Notes under the pieces: generated by a model
Databases searched by the model: none
Seen by the model: only the letters and a program-made list of their open reading frames with translations
What the model was told of the DNA's origin: nothing
From: JAUIAI01 sp041396585
GTDB lineage: Bacteria; Pseudomonadota; Gammaproteobacteria; Burkholderiales; Burkholderiaceae_E
NCBI GenBank assembly: GCA_041396585.1
Contig: JAWKYG010000014.1
Location: 1 to 64,000, forward strand
Length of the DNA stretch: 64,000 bases
Direction of reading: 5' to 3'
In this document: in pieces, positions 24,842 to 35,763 of the stretch
Position numbering within the stretch: position 1 is the first letter of the stretch
How the letters are laid out: every line of letters begins with the position of its first letter
Position numbers and translations under genes: made by a program

Positions 24842-27800
24842 ATGGCTGGTCCCGTGCCGATGAACGCGCCTCAAACCTTCCCGATCGCCTATTCGCTCGA
24901 TGATCGCTATCGCGCAGAACGAGGCCTGGTTTACCTGAGCGGCACCCAGGCCCTCGTGCGCCTGATGCTCGACCAGCAGCGCCAGGACGCACGCGCGGGT
25001 CTGAATACGGCCGGCTTCGTGAGCGGCTACCCGGGCTCGCCGGTCGGCCAGGTGGACGACGAGATGATCGCCGCGCGATCGTTTCTGGATCGGCACCAGG
25101 TGGTGTTTCAGCCTGGCCAGAATGAGGAACTGGCGGCGACCGCGGTGTTCGGCACCCAGGCGCTGCACGAGGTGCCCGGCGCACGCTATGACGGTGTTTT
25201 TGCGATGTGGTACGGCAAGGCACCCGGCGTGGATCGCACCGGCGACGCGTTCCATCATCACAATTTCCGGGGCGTGCCCCGGCACGGTGGCGTGCTGGCC
25301 GTGGCTGGCGATGATCCGCATGCGCGCTCCACCATCTTTCCCAGCGACTCCAACGCGGCCTTCTACAAGTTCTTCATGCCGCTGCTGGCACCGGCCAATG
25401 TCCAGGAAGTCATCGACCTCGGCCTGCATGGCTATGCGCTCAGTCGCGCCAGCGGCCTCTGGGTGGGCATGAAGTTCGTCACCGATGTCGCAGACAGCGC
25501 GGGCGTGGCCGAGGTCGGCCGACCGCATCCGACCGGTGCTGCCCGAGGTGTCATTCGACGGCCGGACGCTCGTGCCGGAGATGCACATGAACGATGTCGC
25601 CTGGGCGATGCTCGAAACAGAGCGACGCATCGTCGACGGGCAACTCGAGATCGCGCGTCGCTACGCCGCCCTCAACGGGCTGAACCGAATCGTCACCAAC
25701 CCGGCAGATGCACGGATCGGCCTGGTCACCGGCGGCAAGACCTGGGTCGATCTGAGCCAGGCCCTGCATGACCTCGGCCTCGATGCGCAGGCACTGCAGG
25801 CGCACGGCATCCGCGTGCTGAAGATGGGCATGCTCTATCCGGTCGAGCCGGGCATCGTGCGCGAGTTCGCCGCGGGACTGGAAGAGATCCTGGTGATCGA
25901 AGACAAGCGCCCGTTTCTCGAGTTGTTCATCAAAGACATCCTCTACGCGCTGCCGGATCGCCCCCGGGTACTGGGCAAGAGCGACGACACCGACAGGCCC
26001 TTGTTACCGGCTCACGGCGAACTCTCGGCGGAATTAATCGCGCGTGCGCTGTTGGCCCGGCTGCCCGCGCTGAGATCGCTGCCGCGCGCCGTCGATCGCG
26101 ATCGGCTGCTCGAGCGTCCGAAGACGATTCCGATCGCGCTCAGCACCAGCCGTCTGCCCTACTTCTGCTCGGGCTGCCCGCACAACACCAGCCTGAAGGC
26201 ACCGGACGATGCCGTGGTCGGTGCCGGAATCGGCTGCCACATCATGGATCTGTGGATGGGCAAGGGCTTCGGCATCGTCAAGGGCTACACGCAGATGGGC
26301 GGCGAAGGCGCGCAGTGGGTGGGCCTGGCACCGTTCACCGACACGCCACACTTCTTCCAGAACCTGGGCGACGGCACATTTGCGCATTCCGGTAGCGTCG
26401 CACTGCGTTTCGCGGTCGCCTCGGGGCGCAACATCACCTACAAGATCCTCTACAACTCCACGGTCGCGATGACCGGCGGCCAGGCGGTCCAGGGTGCGAT
26501 GACCGTGCCAGCCATGGTCAAGGCACTCGAGGCCGAGCGCGTCGCCCGGATCATCATCACCAGCGACGACCCGGATCAGTTCAATGGCCGGCGCGTCGGT
26601 AACGCCGAGGTCTGGCACCGTGACCGGCTGCTCGAGGCCGAGCGCGAGCTGGCGGGCACACCGGGAACCACGGTGCTGCTGCATGTGCAGCAGTGCGCGA
26701 CCGAGAAGCGCCGGCTGCGCAAGCGCGGCAAGCTTGCTTATAAGCCGATGTGGGCCACCATCAATCCGCGCGTCTGCGAGGGCTGCGGCGATTGTGGTGA
26801 GCAGTCGAACTGTCTGAGTGTGCAGCCGATCGCCACCGAGTTCGGTCGCAAGACACAGATTCATCTCTCGTCCTGTAATCAGGATCTCTCATGCCTGAAG
26901 GGTGACTGCCCGTCGTTCGCGACCATCGAGACCCGCGGTGAGCTGCCGGGTCGGCGCAAGCGCCCGGCCGTGGCCTTGCCTGCCGACCTGGCGCTGCCCG
27001 ATCCGACTCCGGTCGTGCCCACCGATCGCTTCGCGGTCTGTCTGACCGGCATCGGGGGCACCGGTGTGGTCACGGTCAACCAGGTGCTCGGCACCGCCGC
27101 CTTCATGGCCGGGCTGCGTGTGCAAACCTATGACCACACAGGCTCCAGCCAAAGGCGGGCCCCGTGGTGTCGCACCTGAAAGTGATGCCGGCCGGTGCGA
27201 TCGGCTCGCCCACCGTCGGTACCGGCGAGGCCGACTGCTATCTGGTGTTCGATGCGCTGGTCGGCGTGAATCCGAACAACCTCGCCACCACGGCGGCCGA
27301 CAAGACGGTTGCGATCGTCTCCAGCACCGAGGTGCCCACCGGGGAGATGGTGGCCGACCGCCACAAGCACTATCCGCGCCAAAGCGATCTGCGCGGCGCG
27401 ATCGATGCCGGGTCACGCGCAAACCTGAATCGCTACCTCGATGCGCAACAGCTGGCCGAGCGACTGCTGGGTGACCACATGGCCAGCAATCTGCTGCTCG
27501 TGGGCGTGGCCTACCAGGCGGGGGCCCTGCCGATACCGGCCGGGCACATCGAGCAGGCGATCCGCCTGAACGGCCGCGCGATCGAGATGAACATCGAGGC
27601 ATTCCGCTGGGGCAGGCTCTGGGTGGCGGACCCAGATCGCGTTCAGGCCGCGGCACGCCCGGGCGCCGAGGTCATTGCACTGCCCGAGCGCGCGACCCTG
27701 CCGGCCGACATCCGCTCGATGGTCGATGCGGTCGGTGCCGGCGCCGAGCTTGCGCGGCGCATCGAGGTGCGCGCGGCCGAGCTGATCGCCTATCAGGGCC

Positions 27801-28435
27801 GCGCGCTGGCACGGCACTACCTTCGCCGGGTAGCCGAGGTGCGCCGGGTAGAGTCCGCGCTGGTTGGCGATCGCACCGAACTGTCAGCGGCGGTGGCGCG
27901 CAATCTCTACAAGCTGATGGCCGTCAAGGACGAATACGAGGTGGCGCGATTGCTGCTCGATCCGGCCGAACGGGCACGGATCGAAGGCCTGTTCGGGGCC
28001 GGCGCACGCGTCACCTGGCATCTGCACCCGACCATCCTTCGCCGTCTCGGCCTGCCGCGCAAGGCACGCCTGGGGCCCTGGTTCCGTCCGGTTCTACAAA
28101 TCCTGCGCGCCGCTCGCCGCCTGCGCGGCAGCCCGCTCGATCTGTTCGCGCGCACCGGAATCCGGGCCACCGAACGCGCTTTGCTGGGCCACTATGAACG
28201 ACTGATCGATGCGGTTCTGTCTTCGCTCGAAGCCTCTCGCTACCGGCAGGCCACTGCCCTGCTCGACGCCCCGGATGAGATCCGCGGCTATGACGAGGTC
28301 AAGCAACGCAGCATAAGCGCCTATCTGCTGAGCGTGCGCGCTCAGGCCCGCGCGCTCGGCATCGAGCCGGCACAGGGCTGCGCACTGTTCGATGAACTAC
28401 CGCAAGACACCGAGCTTCGGCGCCAGACAGCCTGA
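24842..28435 (+). CDS. Indolepyruvate ferredoxin oxidoreductase, single-chain (two frameshifts)
   Basis: Oxidatively decarboxylates arylpyruvates to aryl-acetyl-CoA using thiamine diphosphate and iron-sulfur clusters. About 1197 residues, the usual size of the fused form. Order: alpha-type domain (SGYPGSPVGQVDDEM near residue 60), a TPP-binding region (YFCSGCPHNTSL, GIGCHIMD, GDGTFAHSG), an iron-sulfur segment (CEGCGDCGEQSNC), then the gamma-type domain (GIGGTGVVTVNQVLG, TYDHTG) and a long C-terminal tail. Frame changes occur near 25515 and 27150; the second reads CCAAAGG where one more A gives the conserved QK-GPVVSHLKV. The start is uncertain: ATG 24842 or 24860, neither with a strong ribosome site. 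Probably functional if the indels are read errors. Confidence 0.9.
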
Positions 28436-28450
28436 AGGCCGATCGATAAA

Positions 28451-28477
28451 CCGAAGATGCTCTTAAGGCGTCTTCGG
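28451..28477 (+). terminator. Hairpin after the indolepyruvate oxidoreductase gene
   Basis: CCGAAGATGC and GCGTCTTCGG form a 10-bp stem (one G-U pair) with a 7-base loop, 16 bp after the stop codon. There is no clear T-run, so it may act as a weak terminator or an mRNA-stabilising end. Confidence 0.55.
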
Positions 28478-28608
28478 GCCGATCGGCCACGAGGCCGGCT
28501 GAAGGACCACCGGGAACAAAGCGCCTTCACGGCCACCCCGACAAGCCCGCGCCAGGCAGCGCGCGGTGAACCGATTGGCAGACAGCGGCGACTCATGGGC
28601 AGGAAAAC

Positions 28609-28818
28609 ATGCCCCAGCGCCGAGATAGCCCAGTGTCCTGCCCCGCCCTCACCCGACCGTTTCGCGATCCACGCCCATTGGCGGCACTGATGTTGCTGGT
28701 GATCCTGGCCGCCAGCGGCCATTCGCTGAGCCGCCCGACCCGACGCTATTCGGATCTGCCGAGATCGATCGCAAGCGCGCTCGCGAGCGGCTGCGCCGGA
28801 CACGCGGCCATCCTCTGA
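28609..28818 (+). CDS. Possible small exported protein
   Basis: A 69-residue frame with AGGAAAAC directly before the ATG and a hydrophobic stretch (LAALMLLVILAASG, residues 24-37) that could be a signal or anchor. It lies in the otherwise empty 500-bp gap before the astacin gene. No family recognised; could be a chance frame. Confidence 0.25.
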   Translation: MPQRRDSPVSCPALTRPFRDPRPLAALMLLVILAASGHSLSRPTRRYSDLPRSIASALASGCAGHAAIL

Positions 28819-28937
28819 GCAGGTGCCTGCGCCGCGCGGCGCAGAACGGGCCTTCCTTCCAAGCCCCCGGCTGCGAGAGCGGGGGAAACATCAAGGGGTC
28901 AGCCCGAGGCCCTCCTGCCACCCATGAGGAGTGCGTC

Positions 28938-31178
28938 ATGCCCCGCCTTACCCAATCCACCCGACATCCCTGTCCCCTGCGTGCGAGCTGGCTGTTGCCG
29001 CTGCTGATGCTCGCCGCCTGCGGCCAGGGTCAGGACGCCGCGGTAACTGGCGAATCAGGCGATCGCGGCAACTCGACCTCTGACAAGGCCATTGCCGTCG
29101 GCCCGATTCGATCCGCGGCCCTCGCGCCTGCCGTCTCCAAGCCAGCGAGCGCGAACAGCACCGCGACGAGCGCAGCCTCACGTGCAGCCGATCCCGTCCT
29201 GGCCACCGCGCTTGCCGCGCCGATCCTGGCAGCCGACAAGAACACGGCCGGTACCGCGAAGCCGGCCGCTCCGTCCGTGCCCTCGCTGGCTGACAGCCTT
29301 CGGCCCAACGCCCCGACGGGCGGCGTGGTCGCGCTCGACGAGCGCCCGTGGTGTCTGGACGGCGATCGGGACGGGATCGGCCTGAATGCGCAACAACGCC
29401 TGTGCGCGCCCGAGGGATCACGGGCCACGCTGGGCATCGTGCCCGCGGGCGACGTCGGCAATCCGGCCCTGCGCGAGGTGACCGTGATGTTCCCCGGCCT
29501 GCCCGAACCGAGGCGGATCCTGGCCGAGCAGATAGACGGCCAGTGGGTCTATCAGAGCGATATGGTGGTCCATCCGGGCACGATGCCCACGGACTGTCCG
29601 GCCGGCACCGCGTGCGGCGGCTCGATCATCAGCGCAGGCCTCTGGCCCAAAGGGGTCATTCCCTACAAGATCGAGACCGGGCACCCGCTGCGCCAGCTCA
29701 TCATCAACGCCGCACAGCGGATCAGCGAGCAGACCAACCTGCGGATCATCGAGCGCACCAACGAAGACGACTATGTGTCGATCCGCTTCAAGGCCGACAC
29801 CTGCCGCTCCAAGCTGGGCAAGCTTGGCTGGTTCGAGGATCTGGTCGAGAACCAGACCATGGAGATCGGCGCCAGCTGCTCGAAGGGATCGATCATGCAT
29901 GAGTTCCTGCATACGGCCGGGCTGGTCCATGAGCATACCCGCAGCGACCGTGACGATTTCGTGGAGATCGTCTGGCAGAACATCAAAGCCGCGAAGAAGC
30001 ACAACTTTCGCAAGAATCCGGTCTCGCTGCAGATCGGCCCGAGCACCATCCCCTATGCCATCGACATCGGCCCGTATGACTTCGATTCGATCATGCACTA
30101 TGGGCCGACGTTCTTCGCCAGCTCGCCGGGGTTGACCACGATCCGGCGTCGCGATGGCCGGCCGTTCAGCGCCAATCGCAGCAACCTGAGCATGGGCGAC
30201 ATCGCCGCGGTCAACACCCTCTATCCGAAGCCCGCGCCAGATATCGTGCAGTCCTACAATCCCGATCCAGCCAGCACTTATCTGCTGGCCACACGCGCGG
30301 CCCACGATCGCATGATCGACATCGCCGCCACCTCGCCCGTTGCCGGCACGAACATCCGCCTGCGCGACTATGACAACAGTACCGCGCAGGTATTCCGATT
30401 CCGCAAAACCACCGGCGGCTACCATGAAATCCATGCCGGGCTGGATGACTCCCTGACCATCGATGTCACCGGCGGGCGCACCGCGACCGGCACCAACATC
30501 CAGCTCTGGGGCAGCAACGGCACCGCCTCGCAGCGGTTTCGGATCGTGCCGGTGGACGCGATCCACTTCGAGTTCGAATCAGCACTCGATCCGACCATGG
30601 TGCTCGAGATCTACGACTACTCGGCGGCCTCCGGCGCGAATATCGTGCTCGCGCGCCGCACGGGCCTGCCGACCCAGCAGTTCAAGCTGGTCCGTATGCA
30701 GGTGCCCAAGGCGAGCGATCGGGTCTATGCACTCGAAACCCGTCTCGGCGATGGTCTGTTCGTGGCACCGGCCGGTGGCTCCACCGCACGTGGCACCCAT
30801 GTCTCACTCGGGCGGTGGAATGACGATGGTCGCCAGATCGTGCGCTTTCGCCGCTATATCGCGCTCTCACCGCTGGGCAACAGCCTCTACAACGGCTGGC
30901 TCTGGATCGAGATGGCGCGCACGAGCAGCCGGCTGATCGAGGCCGAGTCCGGCGGCGCCGTCAAGGGCGCGAATGTGCGGCTGCAGACACGCAACTACGC
31001 GATCAACCAGCTCTGGCGGCCGAGCAAACAGGGCGCGGCCTACTTCGAATTCGCCAATGCGCGCGGCCATGTGCTGGATGTCGACGGTGGTCTCGGCGTC
31101 GAAGGCCGGAACCTGCAGCTCTGGCCGCGCAATCACAGCTCGGCGCAGAAATTCAAGATTCTGGAGACCGCCTACTGA
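28938..31178 (+). CDS. Astacin-like M12A metalloprotease lipoprotein with ricin-type lectin repeats
   Basis: An exported zinc endopeptidase of 746 residues, likely lipid-anchored: LLPLLMLAACGQG near residue 20 is a lipobox. A low-complexity Ala/Ser/Pro linker follows to about 120. The peptidase domain contains the full astacin zinc motif HEFLHTAGLVHEHTRSDRD near residue 320 and the Met-turn SIMHYG near 384, with a DMVVHPG-type pro-segment before it. Residues 435-746 form repeated beta-trefoil (ricin B-like) units, recognisable by GTNIQLW...SQRF, GANIVLA...QQF, GANVRLQ...NQLW and GRNLQLW...QKF, probably binding polysaccharide. Start ATG follows GAGGAG. The gene is intact, unlike its neighbours. 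It likely acts on host or competitor glycoproteins or matrix. Confidence 0.9.
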   Translation: MPRLTQSTRHPCPLRASWLLPLLMLAACGQGQDAAVTGESGDRGNSTSDKAIAVGPIRSAALAPAVSKPASANSTATSAASRAADPVLATALAAPILAADKNTAGTAKPAAPSVPSLADSLRPNAPTGGVVALDERPWCLDGDRDGIGLNAQQRLCAPEGSRATLGIVPAGDVGNPALREVTVMFPGLPEPRRILAEQIDGQWVYQSDMVVHPGTMPTDCPAGTACGGSIISAGLWPKGVIPYKIETGHPLRQLIINAAQRISEQTNLRIIERTNEDDYVSIRFKADTCRSKLGKLGWFEDLVENQTMEIGASCSKGSIMHEFLHTAGLVHEHTRSDRDDFVEIVWQNIKAAKKHNFRKNPVSLQIGPSTIPYAIDIGPYDFDSIMHYGPTFFASSPGLTTIRRRDGRPFSANRSNLSMGDIAAVNTLYPKPAPDIVQSYNPDPASTYLLATRAAHDRMIDIAATSPVAGTNIRLRDYDNSTAQVFRFRKTTGGYHEIHAGLDDSLTIDVTGGRTATGTNIQLWGSNGTASQRFRIVPVDAIHFEFESALDPTMVLEIYDYSAASGANIVLARRTGLPTQQFKLVRMQVPKASDRVYALETRLGDGLFVAPAGGSTARGTHVSLGRWNDDGRQIVRFRRYIALSPLGNSLYNGWLWIEMARTSSRLIEAESGGAVKGANVRLQTRNYAINQLWRPSKQGAAYFEFANARGHVLDVDGGLGVEGRNLQLWPRNHSSAQKFKILETAY

Positions 31179-31207
31179 GGATCTGCCTGGCGGAACATCG
31201 GGCCGCG

Positions 31208-31258
31208 CTGCACGAGCTCACTGCACACGAAGTGAGTTCGTGCAGTGAGTTCGTGCAG
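31208..31258. terminator. Bidirectional hairpin with duplicated right arm
   Basis: The left arm CTGCACGAGCTCACT (31208-31222) pairs with AGTGAGTTCGTGCAG at 31231-31245 and equally with an identical second arm at 31244-31258, produced by a 13-bp tandem duplication. It sits between convergent genes (stops at 31178 and 31266). Two mutually exclusive stems are possible. Confidence 0.75.
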
Positions 31259-31265
31259 TAAGGCG

Positions 31266-32604
31266 TCAGGCCGACAGGATCAGATCACCGGCCTTTTCGG
31301 CGATCATCATCGTGGCCGCACAGGTGTTGCCCGAGGGAATCAGCGGCATCACCGAGGAATCGGCCACCCGCAGGCCCGCGATCCCATGCACCCGAAGCTG
31401 CGGATCGACCACCGCCGAGGCATCGGCAGCGGGCCCCATCTTCGCGGTGCCGTTCACATGATACGAGGACACCGCGTAGTTGCGCGCATAGTCGAGCAGC
31501 TCATCATCGGTTTGTACGTCCGGCCCGGGCAGGGTTTCCAGAGGATTGAAGCGCTCCAGTTCGGGGGTGGCCAGCAGGCGGCGGGCGACACGCATGCCGC
31601 CGATCAAGGCCTGTCGGTCTCGTTCGTCTGCCAGATAGTTCGGCTGAATCTCGGGCGCCTGAAACACATCGCGAGAGCGCGCGCGCACATGACCCACGCT
31701 GTGCGGCCGATGCTGCCAGACCCCACAGGTCATGCCCGGATACGAGTCCAGCATACCCACATAGCCCTGGCGATAGCTGGCCGGTGCGAACACGCCTTGC
31801 AGATCCGGCCGATCGAGGCCCTCGCGCGAGCCCCAGAACCAGTGCACGAGTGACGGGCTCAGCGCCAGCATGTTGGGCCATCCGAGCAGCCAGCGCGCGA
31901 TCTGCCCCCAGAGCCGCGGCGCACGCGCCAGCTCATTGATGGTGTTTATCCCGGCCACTTTGGCCACGAATCGCACCGAGATGTGATCACTGAGATTGCC
32001 ACCCACGCCGGGCAGCACATGACGCACGCCGACACCGATCCGGGCAAGCAGATCAGCCGGGCCGATGCCCGAGAGCTGCAGCAGCCGTGGCGTATTGATC
32101 GCGCCGGCGCATACGATGATCTCGCGACGTGCATCGACTCGTGTCGCCGTGCCGAGTTGCCCATGCGCGCAATGACGCACACCGATCGCGCGCCTGCCGT
32201 CTAACACGATCTCGGTGCGTTTGAAGTACGGAAGCACCTCGGCATGGCTCCAGCCGGAATTACCGGGCCGCAGCCCAGGCGTCGAAATCCTCGGCCTGGC
32301 CCCGGGTATAGGCAAGACCGTTGATGGCCATGGAGCCGCCGAGCACCCGGCCCTGCGGAATCGGGATCGGACGGCCACCGCTCCAGTGGCTCGGCTCGGT
32401 CTGAAACGGCCAGGTGAAGCGCTCGTCGAACAACACCTTCACGAACCCGGCCGGGATGCGCAGCCAGGGATGATCATCGCCGGGCCCGGCCTCGAGCAGG
32501 CACACCGAATGCGCGCCATCGGCCGACAGCCGATCGGCGAGTATCGAGCCCGCGGCACCGGCGCCGATGATCACATAGTCGAAGATTTCTGTCGGCCCGG
32601 GCAT
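31266..32604 (-). pseudogene. GMC-family FAD oxidoreductase, frameshifted and internally deleted
   Basis: A choline-dehydrogenase-like flavoenzyme gene, now about 446 codons against the usual 530-560. The N-terminal FAD loop (DYVIIGAGAAGSILADRL) starts at 32604. The frame breaks at about 32265, where CCC should probably be CC to read AAGNSGWSHAEVLPYFKR. Directly after YFKRTE the protein jumps to IVLDGRRAIGVR, skipping roughly 95-105 residues normally present in this family, an in-frame deletion near 32215. The C-terminal catalytic segments (SSYHVNGTAKMG and PSGNTCAATMMIAEK) remain. The deletion removes part of the FAD/substrate core, so the product is very likely inactive even if the frameshift is a read error. 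Confidence 0.85.
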
Positions 32605-32640
32605 CGATAGACTCCGGCACGGATCTGCACCGCGCCTTGT

Positions 32641-34982
32641 TCAGACAACGCCGGCGCGCGCCAGCAGTGTGTCGAAAGCCTGATCCGCGGCCGGCGCCGG
32701 GCCGGACCATGGCTCGATTCGAACCAGGCAGGTCTGGGCCGCGCAGCCCTGACCCATGTTCGATGTGGGCAGATCGGCCGTCAGCACATTGACATTGCCG
32801 GACAGCTCCGGCCCACCGGGCGCATCGGCCGGCGTCCACCAGGCGCCGGTGGGCAACGCGGCCACGTTGCGCGCCATGCCCGCGTACGGCACGACGCTGG
32901 CAAGACACGCACCGCGCTGGTTCCAGACCCGGGCAAGTCCGCCGGCGACCAGGCCCAGGCGCGCGGCGTCATCAGGATGAATGCGCAGTTGCTCACGGCC
33001 ATCGGGCATGCGCTCGGCGCTCGGCCCGGCATGCACGAGCTGGCTGTGCAAACGCCCCTCGGGCTGCGGGCTGAGCAGATGAAACAGGCCCTCTGCGCGA
33101 GCCTGTTCATCCAGCCACTCGCCAGGCGCAAGCCAGGCCGGATGCGACAGGCAGTCGGCATAACCCTTGGCGGCGAGCATCTCGCTGCCAAGCACGATGC
33201 GCCCGCTTTCCGTGGCCAACGGATGGGCGTCCGGATCGGCACGAAAAGCCGCCAGATGGGTCAGATCCTCGATCACCGGAACCGGCGCAAAGCCTTCGGC
33301 CCAGAATCGATCGAACTCGGGCATCTCGAAGCCATGGTTGCGCCGCGCGTCATCACGTGTGACCTCGTAGAGCTTACGAACCCAGCCCATTTCATCGCGG
33401 CCCTCGGTGAATCGCTCGCGCACTCCGAGGCGCTCGGCGAGCGCGCTGAAGATCTCGTAATCGCTGCGCGCCTCACCGACCGGCGCGATTGCCTGCTTCA
33501 TCGCCACGATCGCATCCATGCGCCGGTTGCCAGCCAGATCATTGCGTTCGAGCGATGTCGAGGCCGGCAGCACGATGTCGGCGCGCAAGGCGGTGGCGGT
33601 CCACATGGGATCCTGGACGATCACGGTTTCAGGATGCGCCCAGGCACGCTCGAGACGGCTCAGATCCTGGTGATGATGATACGGATTACCCCCGGCCCAG
33701 TAGACGAGGCGGATATCCGGATACTGGCGTGTCCTGCCCTCGTAGTCGTAGCTGGCGCCCGGCTTCTCGAGCATGTCGGTGATGCGGGCCACCGGAATGA
33801 AACTGTTCAGATCATTGCCAAGCTGCGGCATTGCCGGCGATCGCGCGATGCCGACCGGGCCGCCAACCCCGCCCAGCGAGCCGTAGCCAAAACCCACGCC
33901 GCCGCCAGGCAGGCCGATCTGGCCCAGCGCGCATGCCAGGCCGATGGCCGCCCAGAAGGAGCTGCTCGCCATGCACGGCGCGCTGCAGGCTCCAGCTCAT
34001 GGCGATCATGGTGCGCTTACCGGGCAAGGATCGGCGCGAGCCCGCGGATCTCGTCGGCCGGCAGGCCGCAGATCGCCGCGGCCCAATCGGCATTCTTCGA
34101 AACCCCGTCGGCCTCACCGCGCAGATAGGCGAGCATCGCCTCGCTACCCGATGTGTAACGCGCCAGGAACTCGGCATCGTGACGACCGGCCGCGACGATC
34201 TCGCCTGCCAGGCCCAGGATCAGCGCCGTATCGGTATTCGGTCTGATCGGCATCCACTGCACCGGCATCCACTCGGGCAGATCATCGCGCTGCGGGGAAA
34301 TCAGCAGCACACGAATGCCGCGCGCCGCGATCGCACGCAGATCGTCCTCGAGCCGGTGCGCGGCGATGCCCCCGGCCTCGTTCTGCGCAGTGCGTCGCGC
34401 CATCGCACCGAACACCAGCAAGGTGTCGCTGTTGCGGGCCACGTTGACCAGGGTGTTCGAGCGCCCCTGGCAGGCATCGGTGTCACCCAGCGTGTGGCGC
34501 AGGATGACCGGCCCGGCCGCGATCGAATAGGTGTCGACATGGCCGGTAAAACCGCCGACCGTGTTCATCAGGCGCCGCACCTGCGACTGCGCATGATGAA
34601 AGCGCCCGCAACTGGTCCACCCGTAGGAGCCGGCGAAGATCGAACGATTGCCGTGTTGGTCGGCAACGCGGCGGATCTCGGCGGCAACCAGATCCAGCGC
34701 CTCGTCCCAGGACAGTGGCTCGAACGATTCCTTGCCGCGAAGCGCTCGCTCGGCTGTGCTCAGATCACGGCCTGCACGGCGCGCCGTCAGCCAGCTGCGG
34801 CGCGCCATCGGCCGCTGAACGCGTCGGCGGGCATCCGCCCACGCGGGCACCGAGTTGATGATCTCGGATGGATCGGGATCGCCGGCGAAGGGCTCCACAC
34901 CGACAATGCGACGGCCATCCTCCACCAATACCGTATAGGCGCCCCAGTGGCTGCAATGCGCAACACGCTCGACCTTGCTCAT
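32641..34982 (-). CDS. Molybdopterin-dependent reductase of the BisC/TorZ (DMSO reductase) type, frameshifted
   Basis: A Mo-bisMGD enzyme of about 780 residues that would reduce an S- or N-oxide (biotin or methionine sulfoxide, TMAO). The N-terminal part (MSKVERVAHCSHWGAYTVLVEDG) lacks a Tat signal and lacks a Cys iron-sulfur motif, as in BisC/TorZ. The Mo ligand serine lies in GSYGWTSCGRFHHAQSQ near residue 120. The C-terminal half (VYWAGGNPYHHHQD, VIVQDPMWTATALRADIVLPAS, GNVNVLTADLPTSNMGQGC) is intact but in another frame; the switch lies between 33960 and 34020, through MIAMSWSLQRAVHG. No dedicated chaperone or membrane cytochrome subunit adjoins it. Confidence 0.87.
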
Positions 34983-35041
34983 ACCAGACTCCAGAACCCG
35001 TGCGTGAACCCGCCCATCCGATCAATCAAGGGTGGAGCGGA

Positions 35042-35542
35042 TCAGACATCCATTTCCCAGCCGCGGATCAACACCGCCTGCCGCGCGGGCCGAAGCGGCT
35101 GCAGCGTGCCGAGGATCAAGCGACGATTCAACCATGCAAAGCGGCCGGCCGGGGCGGTGACCTCGATGCGCGACAACGCATAGCGCTCGGGCTGGCGGTC
35201 GGCATCGATGATCACGCGGTTGCAGATGGACAGCAGTTCACCGCTGGCGCAGCGCATCTCATAGACCGCCTCTAACTCCTTGATGCCATCGGGTCGCAGC
35301 AATTGCCGATCGGCACCACCGGGCACGACCTCGCCGCGCAGATCCTCACAGCCCGGGCCGCCGGTGAAGACGCCCCCGATGATCGGTACGATCCAGCGAT
35401 GCCCCCGGGGCCCCTCGCCAAGATCCTCGGTGTCGGCGATATCGACCACCGCCTGCCAGAGCAGACGATGGCGCAGGCCCGGCAGCGGTGATGCGAAGGC
35501 CGAAGCCGCATCGGCCGAATGGGCGGAGGAAATCTCGGACAT
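35042..35542 (-). CDS. DUF3237 family protein
   Basis: A 166-residue soluble protein of the DUF3237 family, small beta-barrel proteins of unknown function often found in aromatic or fatty-acid degradation clusters. Family-like segments are GHRWIVPIIGGVFTGGPG near residue 45, LRPDGIKELEAVYEMRC near 85 and FAWLNRRLILGTLQP near 138. The start at 35542 (MSEISSAHS) has AGAAGAGA upstream; the frame continues upstream without such a site. It is read with the flanking oxidoreductase genes on the same strand. Confidence 0.8.
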   Translation of the reverse strand: MSEISSAHSADAASAFASPLPGLRHRLLWQAVVDIADTEDLGEGPRGHRWIVPIIGGVFTGGPGCEDLRGEVVPGGADRQLLRPDGIKELEAVYEMRCASGELLSICNRVIIDADRQPERYALSRIEVTAPAGRFAWLNRRLILGTLQPLRPARQAVLIRGWEMDV

Positions 35543-35763
35543 GGAATCGATCTCTTCTGAATGGCTTCGGGCGACCGGGAGTGCGGGCCGCGACATGGAG
35601 ACGGCGACGGCATCGATCATGCTGTGCAGGCAGGCATCTTAGCGGTCGTGTGCGCCGGCCCGCGTCGGCCGGCGTGCAGAAGTGGCGGATGTTCACTGAG
35701 AACGGCCTTCTCAAGATCGCAGAAGGCCGCTTGAGCCACCAGGGGCAAAGGAAACCAGGCCCC

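Noticed and set aside
24411..24903. Opposing open frames of about 137 codons
   Set aside because: Neither shows a domain, signal peptide or ribosome site; AT-rich patches and inverted repeats suggest regulatory DNA.
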